A stretch of DNA of 59,829 nucleotides from positions 1 to 59,829 of the forward strand of contig CACXWH010000011.1 of the NCBI GenBank assembly GCA_902771225.1. The letters are read 5' to 3'. Shown here piece by piece: positions 57,101 through 59,829 of this stretch. How positions within the stretch are numbered: the stretch's first letter is position 1; the number at the start of each line of letters is the position of its first letter. This DNA comes from an uncultured Methanobrevibacter sp. (GTDB lineage: Archaea > Methanobacteriota > Methanobacteria > Methanobacteriales > Methanobacteriaceae). Below the pieces are notes generated by a model. The model did not search any database. It saw only the letters and a program-made list of their open reading frames with translations, and had not been told where the DNA came from. Position numbers and translations under genes: made by a program.

Positions 57101-59829
57101 AGGTATTGGTAGCAATACCTAATGCTTCATCACCAATGAACTTACAGGAATCAAAAGTAATATTACTGTTATCCTGCAAGAACACAGCTCCTCCACGGCC
57201 CTGTGAAGTTGTGTTGATGAAAGTTGCATTGTAAACATATTCATGGTCACCTGTAAACATGATAGCGCCGGCGTCACCACCAGTAGTATTGGTATCCCAG
57301 TGACTTGCATCCCAACCGGCATAAATAACATTATTTCTGCCGTATGTACTGTGTTTTAAAGTTCCACCATAAGATTTGGTATTGATAACAGTAATGTTTT
57401 CAATTCTACCGTAATCACCGTCGTAGTAGATTGCACCGGCTGAACGGGCAGCACGGGTATTGTTGAAAGTACAGTTTATTACTCTACCATAGTTTGCACC
57501 AGCTAACCAGTCAAGACCTCCACCATTAGTACCTGAAGTACAGTTTTCAAAGTATGAGTTTTTAAATACAATGTTGTCTGAACCTGTCATGTATGCTCCA
57601 CCACCACGACGAGCGGAGTTGGAGTCAATGAATCTACAGTTGTCCACAGTACCGTTATCTCCTGTCCAAAAGATTGTACCACCGTCACCACCAAAGTATT
57701 CATCAGTAACCCAATCAGTAGGAGAAGGACCGGTTTCTGTAGTAAATTCCAATATAGTCCATTCATCATTATCCGGATTGATTGAATACAATGTGTAACT
57801 AACCTTTTGATCACCATTATACTGAATAAGAACAAAGACCTTATTTAAACCAAAACTATCTTTATCCGGTAGGGAAGTTCCATATTTAATTTGATTGAGA
57901 TCTGTCAAATTTAAAAACAAGGTACTGATATCTGTACCTAATGCAGCATTGTTTGTAAAGTTACAATTGGTCATAGTACCGTTGGTACCGTCCCAGGAAA
58001 TTGCTCCTCCTGAACGGTATGCTGTGTTGTCATCAAATGTTGAATCTGAAATAATAGTGTCAAATGAACCTTTACCGAAACTGATTGCACCACCAAGACG
58101 TACAGCGGTGTTGTTAATGAATTGGGATTTTTTAATTACTCCCCTGTGTGCACCTACATCAAATGCGATAGCTCCACCGTAACCGGTTAACCAAGCATTT
58201 GTTCCACTTGATATATCTTTATCATCAACATATGTGTTATTTGCAGTACCTGCTGCAAAGTTGTTTATAAATTTACAGGTATCGAATGTAACATCATGAT
58301 TGTCCTGCAGGAACACTGCTCCTCCACGGCCAGATCCATTACAGTTAATGAAAGTTACATTATATAGGTATTCATGGCTACCGGTAAACATAATAGCACC
58401 AGCGTCACCACCAGTGGTATTGGTATCCCAGTGACTTGAATCCCAACCGGCATAATTAACTCTACGATCATCACTTGTTTTTAAAGCTCCACCCCATGAT
58501 TGAGTATTGATAATAGTAACATTTTCCATTCTACCATACCAACCATCGTAGTAGATTGCACCAGCAGAACGGGCAGCCCTAGTATTATTAAAGGTACAGT
58601 TTAAAATTTTACCGTGGTTTGCACCAGCTAACCAGTCTACTCCTCCACCGTTAGTACCTGAAGTACATTTTTCAAAGTAACAGTCTTTATATGTAACATT
58701 GTCACTTCCTGTCATGTATGCTCCACCACCACGACGTGCGGAGTTTGAATCAGTAAAAGTACAATTTTCTACAAGACCTATATCACCACTCCAGAGGATA
58801 GTACCACCGTCACCACCGAAGTACTGATCTATTGCCCAATCAACAGGAGAAATAATTGATTGTGAAACAAGAATACTAGTTTCATCCAACATCTTCCAGG
58901 TATATTCTGTAGTAGTACCGTTTACTACAACATAAGATTCGAACTTGAGAACATTATCATAGGTATAATTGAGCACAACTAGCTTATCTATATAATCTGA
59001 TATAGATGAATCGATAGGTAAACTGCTTTGTTGAAGGACAACTATATTACCTAAAGTCAAGGTTCCGTTTTCTCCAACAATAATTTTATCACCCATATTT
59101 ATAGTCAAGTTGTATTCCCAAGCTTCACCGGTAGCTCTGTTGTTTATGAATTTGGAGTTTTTGACTGTACCGTCTTCACCGTGCCAGAATATTGCACCAC
59201 CATTACGTTTTGCAGTGTTATTAATAAATATTGCATTTAAAACATTACCGTGTTTTGCACCTTCATTCCAATCAATAGCACCACCATTAGTGCCTGCAAC
59301 GTTATTTTCAAAATATGAATATTCGAAATGTGTATTATCTGAAGTTTCCGTGGCAGCACTTTGCAGGAATACTGCTCCACCACGTTTAGCTGCGGTGTTA
59401 TTGACAAAATTGGAATGTAAAGCATAACCGTCTGCACCAGACCATATTACAGCACCACCATCACCACCATAGGTGACATCACCACGAACACTAGTAGCAT
59501 TGGTAATACCTAATGCATGATTATCATAAAACTTGGAGAATAAAATAGTACCATTGTGACCATTCCAGAATATTGCACCACCGGACCTATTAGCGATATT
59601 ATGAATGAATGTACAATCATCTACCAAACCGTCATATGCTCCGGCATACCAGTCAAGAGCCCCACCATTAGTACCTGCATTATTATCTTTAAAGTATGAA
59701 CCAGTAATAGTAATGTTTCTGTTTCCATGTTCACATGAACCTAAATACATCGCACCACCACGACCACTAGTATTATTATTAATATTCTTTACAGCCTTAT
59801 TGCTTATGAACCTGTCATTAATTAAAGTA
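41421..59829 (-). CDS. Giant adhesin-like surface protein (main frame; 5' end beyond the window)
   Basis: The frame is open from the window's right edge to a TGA at 41421-41423, 6135 residues without its N-terminus. Order in the protein: a first right-handed beta-helix module (59,829 to about 53,950) of short units such as GGAIFWNGHNGTI and NCTFINN; a spacer of about 210 residues with LQALIERQ and INLTNVDKPMIIHGQGVVID; a second beta-helix module (about 53,230-49,250); a linker with IWTNTTTWILNNQTW; then a long array of Ig-like units (about 48,800 onward) with TVDVTYPGDD-like endings. Asn-X-Ser/Thr sites are very frequent, so heavy N-glycosylation is possible. Such proteins in Methanobrevibacter are thought to mediate attachment to other cells or host surfaces. 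The next frame (39226-41424) holds the C-terminus. Confidence 0.9.
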   Translation of the reverse strand, partial: TLINDRFISNKAVKNINNNTSGRGGAMYLGSCEHGNRNITITGSYFKDNNAGTNGGALDWYAGAYDGLVDDCTFIHNIANRSGGAIFWNGHNGTILFSKFYDNHALGITNATSVRGDVTYGGDGGAVIWSGADGYALHSNFVNNTAAKRGGAVFLQSAATETSDNTHFEYSYFENNVAGTNGGAIDWNEGAKHGNVLNAIFINNTAKRNGGAIFWHGEDGTVKNSKFINNRATGEAWEYNLTINMGDKIIVGENGTLTLGNIVVLQQSSLPIDSSISDYIDKLVVLNYTYDNVLKFESYVVVNGTTTEYTWKMLDETSILVSQSIISPVDWAIDQYFGGDGGTILWSGDIGLVENCTFTDSNSARRGGGAYMTGSDNVTYKDCYFEKCTSGTNGGGVDWLAGANHGKILNCTFNNTRAARSAGAIYYDGWYGRMENVTIINTQSWGGALKTSDDRRVNYAGWDSSHWDTNTTGGDAGAIMFTGSHEYLYNVTFINCNGSGRGGAVFLQDNHDVTFDTCKFINNFAAGTANNTYVDDKDISSGTNAWLTGYGGAIAFDVGAHRGVIKKSQFINNTAVRLGGAISFGKGSFDTIISDSTFDDNTAYRSGGAISWDGTNGTMTNCNFTNNAALGTDISTLFLNLTDLNQIKYGTSLPDKDSFGLNKVFVLIQYNGDQKVSYTLYSINPDNDEWTILEFTTETGPSPTDWVTDEYFGGDGGTIFWTGDNGTVDNCRFIDSNSARRGGGAYMTGSDNIVFKNSYFENCTSGTNGGGLDWLAGANYGRVINCTFNNTRAARSAGAIYYDGDYGRIENITVINTKSYGGTLKHSTYGRNNVIYAGWDASHWDTNTTGGDAGAIMFTGDHEYVYNATFINTTSQGRGGAVFLQDNSNITFDSCKFIGDEALGIATNTWKDYTKNRDDNNPDTKLDYKLTGHGGAIAFDVGAHDVVIKKSEFIYNYARRDGGAINIAENSFNATIEDCIFTNNSCGDDGGAINWEGNLGHVKNITCYNNTGVAFADPETGASTSKGGIICLTGDNVTITESKFTLGTVLHNKGKLNETDAGAIFITGENTTVSNSKFDRCYAPNQAGAVKIIGDLTTFINCTFTDCNSAGEGGAIVVEGLDCKVYNSTFLRILAGDDGGAILWIGQRGLIYNSTFTITNAVGLNGHHSKGGAVNVIGDYSVITKSKFQMTSAAVDGGAIYATGNYINITDSSFNKCNVSHTYEAKYDHGGGAIYVQGNHTLIANSTFDQTNARIGGTLYIHGNDAIVDNITSNRSFVSTSGGSVYIFGLNALINNSEISMSNATLSGGAVYIEGQYATIENSNLSNAVAKGSSYTASNLGGIVYIHGNDASIIGSRFANGQAYHGGIVYLFGDYCNVTNSSFERGHAYSTSTDKDSVYGGGAIYSVSSYSNVYYSNFTYNIAEANGGGILWYGGANSKFNTVVGCNFINNTAYAFAGLNTKGGGAIFWSLGGYNGVVKNSTFIGNIVNSTSKADGGAILWDRSYNGILDGCYFDGNCAYTTNINQDWTQGGACLLRSGNFTISNCVIKNSVCSKEAGGIYFSNNNLKTDYVYLPKDIRMINVTLINNTVLSIGSANNNGGGGAQVKECKNAYLLNVTFINNTANKGGGLVIFEKAENGVIVENCTFIGNEASENGGNIWAASSLLKLYNAKIIGGVAANIGGGLYTNYLEYNNLTFINNTARIGGGLYFYNRGNSDPIKIIKNIIFINNTATEGGGAIYVPYKSTITDNVFIGNKALNSASGGAIYINANPVTISKNNFTNNSAYNGSAIFSNFKGNANNIDISYNNFTGNTAYYGGAIYTPKVSGKIISISHSSFSKNHAFLDGGAIYAAGFNSNNNYHTISLCNFTNNTADRYGGAIYIGNNNHKVLNCIFEGNNASDRGGAIYVADYNNIFIQDSTFVKSYAGDGGAVYYYASLSNPNLKIENCTFIKNIAYYNGGAVLYLINSGLLAYRDYNNFDGRGVILPSKRTDVTMQGTTNKFISESLFELNEDYEFAITHYSDIETPVITVYLDRPRDIRSQSIYLIANLTDSTGHLVQQVIVTEENFTAHYNPYRKQVFVSFRNLKVNETYNITVGFMDENYMYKETNITDQAHGTLMGDFQVLQALIERQMRDQASQDHYEIYLITETRSSYVFTPFGPNGEPLDDRCINLTNVDKPMIIHGQGVVIDAKGYCRVFNITSNDITFLNVEFINGNANGTYGDPRYRDGDIGGGIYWAGQNGTLINCLFDNNVAKIGGGLYYNSSALGAKIINTTFSNNYALTNGGAIDCNASGMVLTNTRFISNHANYGAALCREINATGGKGFNNTFIDNVAETSGAALAWLNATNISIDTYYFYGNSAGFSGGAIYVGEGSKNCEIINCVFGDNYVDNPTGCGGAIVAYSDKGKLVNSTFYNNRAYDGGAIYMGSESGEINITNSTFRENHAANYGGAISIEASSITVNGSNFYDNTAIKGGALYVGGSGTTNYVYSSVFKGNKAIGTGEDMNGLGGAIDWVASSGYIIDSEFTSNCADYGGGIYFGGKSDKSVITNCVFTDNHAKYNGGAIDCNSSSMYLTNTLFDGNYAQFGAALCREIHAKSGSGENNTFKNNHAYVSGAALGWMGSVGIKITNYTFINNSADVSGGAIYVSPDSHNCSVIDCNFVDNYVSNKTIEWNDQFNWIAWDGTEMTYTIQYLDKGDPLINKTRMYPKETVFYYEVNTYPEELAVGGAMNILASNATIKNTNFTRNTARLGGGIYVGADSGNTIINVSVWRNNVAYERGGAINLHASGVHIDDGKFYDNLAINGSALYVGGVGTENKVHESIFVGNNATGYGGGIYWIAYEGEIVNSSFTRNLAEYGGGIYLDGRSSNTNITNTNFTSNTALKNGGAIECNATHVGIYNLIFDSNIAGEYGAALCREIGATSGNGSHNLFKNNHAGIAGAALAWMGVDNIHIIDYTFIDNTAGDSGGAIYIAEGSDNDIIENCTFEGNHLTNMSDFHYGGAIDCRGENLTIDTVIFTNNGAFTGGAIYVGAFSKDVHIFDSNFTSNYAYGDGGAIGFKASSLSINNTIFKSNTAVRHGGALYAGGTGTNNTIYYSSFEYNTAGDHGGAIDWLASAGIFKYINFIGNEANYGGALYLNGVSSNSSLESIYFRANRATMNGGAIDCNASMMGLNNVLFEENVAGEYGGALCREANATGGYGGNNTFIKNHADIGGAALAWLGVDGININKYRFINNTANLYGGAIYVRGDSPNCKVRNSYFDNNYIIDIRRGQGGAIYWLGENATVLNSTFLNSFATEGGTLYIGGDNANITKSNFSYSAAFVNGGAISGHNANNALIIDCIFNKNVGSGYLDSSNRVYGSGGTIYWENATNLNFLNLKIIDTESHSNGALSLVNCNDSKIYNVTFKGAITIRNGGSISWVNSTNGIIDLCDFFDSAASYNGGAIFLYNIDNFNVSNSNFSNTHALYGNGGGIFVNGNATFNNLSFESYMAAEDYAGGIFVYAGNSTIANSKFNGPDAIWVNESAIAYLINNYITGSNPNKNITYLEKPYDARYNKYDYAVWNDGDLYLYNNTFDYLIFNNGTIWTNTTTWILNNQTWNETWNETFTFFANITDDNNNTIISVHTLDTWNDVFPDDPHYPMPYNALVNTRMIYQGNFTILGQDSGLKKNTVYFGHVNVKMPTELTVTYDKEHDEKIDFSVRISVPVQSNYTFDINKLVIKINDQVIPNADIIFSGLGNKWSVVYANFTKTHMRVGTYTITAVYEGDTFHEASQNSTVLALFSRPIWIKVHAQDIFYGQTLIVNVNSNATNTENGRVIITIDGREVSIPLHLNPDGSLVYRLPNENYTSLIEPGNHIISVRFYNGTYYGEQTNYSFFNVFKLDTPLNINYTNITYGKNELINVTVNKTATGYIALRIGENVYVAIIRDGIARFNIQNLPAGTYNATITFPGDNHFNANATNITFTVNPTGDYPMSVIVDDIFYGDNATIRVLVATDAVGNVTINVDGKIIEIVNLTDGVATLVVPGLAGGQHVVNVTYNGGPRYTPKDLNNKIFTVKPNVDWMMNITVDEEPYGENTVITISTLPYHVDGKNVTVVIDGISYVVNLTNYVGTLTLNNLSAGVHDATVSYVGIANYSSKTQSVHINIAKATPVVTLTQNGTDVVATVSGNVTGNITFHIHDKTYTVVLVNGSATLVNNLTPGSSIVVAEYNGDNNHTKVSVWDTFTIDKYGTFVNATPTNITWGHDEIINVTVNKNATGYIAIIIANHRYTIPIEANGTVLFNISGLAPGKYVNIPVIYSGDDNFLTNTTYINFTVSPTDDFTINVKVDNITYGENATVRVLVATDAIGNVTIYVDRVNRGTVNLTNGVATLVVPGLVGGQHVVNVTYNGGPRYAPKDNNTIFAVNPNPSWKVDVTHVEYKPYGEYSTINVTGIPKDILGDNITIRIDNVDYIIPINKTTGTANLRLNNLSAGPHSGFVIYDGDANYKNISQVIRPNIPQAVPTIKLIQNGTDVIATVSGNTTGNVTFYTRGKEYTINLVNGNATLKNNLTFGLNDVVAIYNGDKNYTSARTMETFEIEKQNVTIDIKDITSIIYVGNKVIFNATLNETVTGDVIFTINGANYTVNVVNARFATCEYTPVNNKTLTVVATFTGNDMYNGNSTSKDFVVNRVPTDVSVDVKVPVTYGGVAVITVTMNPSINATVKVKVDGITYDVVVVDGEGKLNVSDLNADNYGVNVTYAGDNRYAPSINDTVSFTVNPADLAADVTGLNVTVEQNTSFVINVADDFKGNVSIKVGDKVLYNGTVKTIVDGAKLLAGNYVATVVFYGDSNYNKLTLNNVKFTVLRVTPAIDVAILDVTYPANATAVINVGNKANGTVNVTVDGRVFKGTVSNGKVSVNLTGLSAGSKVATVEFFTADDYNSNVTSSAKFTINKNTSSISISVESIYKVGDKIEITLNTVNSTGAINVTINGKAYKVEGKKVTISGGLGAGDYIINAVLAGDKNYTGSTDNATFKVVKNNVTISVNDTTVPSRIVVGTPVKFTANLNETVTGDVIFTINGANYTVHVNGKDVATYDYTPVDNSTITVIATFTGDNNYNGVKSASKEFTVNKISTDINVTVGSPIKVGENAVFTVNMNVTINATVQVKVGDKTYDVAVVNGKGSQNVSGLAYNTYNVIVTFAGDTKYAYATNYTTLTVNKIDDYAINVTATNITFGQNATVTVVLPSDVNSTNLVIKVNNSDIPYEYTMVNGIATAVIPNLQPGEYEVNVTYKGDGKYSAKDKNGTKFRVTGTSVYDIKINVESHPYGEYSIINVTVPNDVENNVTITVDGVPYSVKANTTTGIATLRLNNLSGGLHAVIASYPGDMEYDARSNSTTFTVARASTTIDVKFTTPKFVGDNVIVNVELNQKVNGTVTLHVDNNNYTVYVKNGKGSYNIGDLINKTYSISASFAGDVNFTGSASAVKHLAVNKIPTNLTVTLSEAVIRVDGTSVVNIKLNQKINATVTVKVNGKEYTVSLTNGEGSLTLSDLANATYTINATFAETDKYLGNTSNTVTLKVNKISTSVDVSVDSPIVVGDDAIFKVTMNPGINATVKLIVGSKSYDVAVVNGKGNYTVSNLVKATYNVKAVFTCDDKYTGSSSATKKLVVNQVPTKLSIKLDKTTIIVGDKAVVSVELDKSITTAVTVKVNGENHVVGLVNGKGSLTLSDLTEGTYTINATYAGDTKYIGSTSNTVTLKVEGKTVTEMSVDIDVEKGIATVVLPDGVTGNVTVVIDGKVYNVTDITEIPVTIGIGDLKPGNHTVEVIYSGDKYFTPASKINDVEVPKVDDYKINVDAKVDGSSVDITVSVPKDVTGPVLIDVDGVGYYANVTGGQAKLHLDDLSKGEHNVVVKYPGDDYYAPNGNTTTGNVTVSIDGKPQTVPVTGGRAVVDISGLEPGQHTVDVTYPGDDNYGPASNSTSFEVPKISDYSINMTEEDGKLVISVPDDATGSVTVSIDGKPQTVPVEGGRAVVDISGLEPGKHGVEVTYPGDDKYAPLSNVTIVDIPKVDDYKITANAKVDGSSVDITVSVPKDVTGPVLIDVNGVGYYANATGGQAKLHLDDLSKGKYDVVVKYPGDDKYAPNRNTTSFEIDAKETSILVM
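46090..48190 (-). repeat. Two copies of a 1047-bp, multi-domain Ig-like block
   Basis: The block from an ITYGKNELINVTVNK unit to a DTFTIDK/ETFEIEK end occurs twice in a row. Matching DNA (tcagtagcaaccaatacc) lies at 46801 and 47848, a period of 1047 bp or 349 codons. Each copy holds about four Ig-like domains in the same order (GQHVVNVTYNGGPRY, NLSAG, GTDVxATVSGN). Confidence 0.75.
53270..53900 (-). other. Inter-module spacer resembling the N-terminal region of another adhesin
   Basis: Between the two beta-helix modules, about 210 residues lack the GGAIY pattern. They contain an Ig-like segment (TPVITVYLDRPRDIRSQSIY), FQVLQALIERQMRDQ and ITETRSSYVFTPFG, then DKPMIIHGQGVVIDAKGYC, which leads into the second helix. 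Phrases like these usually open the beta-helix of separate adhesins. Confidence 0.55.
56810..58831 (-). repeat. 1131-bp duplication inside the first beta-helix module
   Basis: Two consecutive copies share FGGDGGTI, GGGAYMTGSDN, SARRGGG, NNTRAARSAGAIYYDG, DSSHWDTNTTGGDAGAIMF and GGAIAFDVGAH segments. The matching DNA gtgacttg lies at 57300 and 58431, a period of 1131 bp or 377 codons. Each copy also has a loop without the helix pattern that ends before FGGDGG. Confidence 0.75.

Noticed and set aside
42000-59700. Many plus-strand and alternative-frame open frames inside the giant adhesin gene
   Set aside because: They are shadows of the biased repeat codons, have no ribosome binding sites or recognisable domains, and lie entirely within the main frame.
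41400-59829. Regular short repeats as a possible CRISPR array
   Set aside because: The repeats encode protein motifs (GGAIY, NxT strands, Ig units), vary like coding DNA and have no constant repeat plus unique spacers.

Overview
Organism. The window looks like a chromosome segment of a host-associated methanogenic archaeon of the order Methanobacteriales, most like Methanobrevibacter. The evidence is the very A+T-rich intergenic DNA; ribosome binding sites of the GGTGA/GAGG kind; archaeal genes (S8e, SRP19, archaeal RecJ-like nuclease, archaeal PheS, a DUF2121 protein); HypE for hydrogenase maturation; the small subunit (PolB2) of the split B-family DNA polymerase known from Methanobacteriales; and a giant 'adhesin-like' surface protein of the type abundant in gut and rumen Methanobrevibacter. 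Species cannot be fixed from sequence reading alone. Layout 1-7.5 kb. This is an accessory stretch: a 5'-truncated dicarboxylate/amino-acid symporter between two IS200/IS605-like hairpin ends, a nucleotide-sugar dehydratase, a long-form F420-0 ligase family protein, a bacterial-type S-adenosylmethionine synthetase, a small membrane-anchored beta-helix protein and a flavodoxin-fold reductase. Layout 7.5-13.2 kb. A tightly overlapping plus-strand cluster runs hemD, family-2 glycosyltransferase, UDP-galactopyranose mutase, SRP19 and RecJ-like nuclease, followed by a winged-helix regulator. Layout 13.2-22.2 kb. This holds a DEAD-box helicase, a glycine-ladder coiled-coil protein paired with a stand-alone Cas4-like nuclease, the hypE-RDD-hypothetical operon, a two-repeat TMEM175-type channel, ribosomal protein S8e, three small acidic proteins, and PolB2 with a PIP box. 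Layout 22.2-36.8 kb. The operon pheS-xthA-HAD hydrolase is followed by a MATE exporter, then a TetR-GNAT fusion regulator with a perfect upstream palindrome and a downstream FMN reductase. After these come hemB-citG, an EndoIII-like glycosylase divergent from aroC, a DUF2121-MBL pair, and an ADP-forming acyl-CoA synthetase. Layout 36.8-39.0 kb. An intact NitT/TauT-type solute-binding protein sits next to a decayed tandem copy of itself. Layout 39.2-59.8 kb. One enormous minus-strand gene fills the last third of the window and runs off its right edge. It encodes two right-handed beta-helix modules, a long array of Ig-like repeats and four C-terminal repeats: 6135 residues in the main frame plus 732 residues after a single frameshift near position 41,423. 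The frameshift coincides with a DNA duplication whose period is 695 bp, one base short of a whole number of codons. Overall the window combines core metabolism and information processing with a surface-biology locus. The giant adhesin and its mutational history are the most unusual content. No CRISPR array, rRNA or tRNA was seen.
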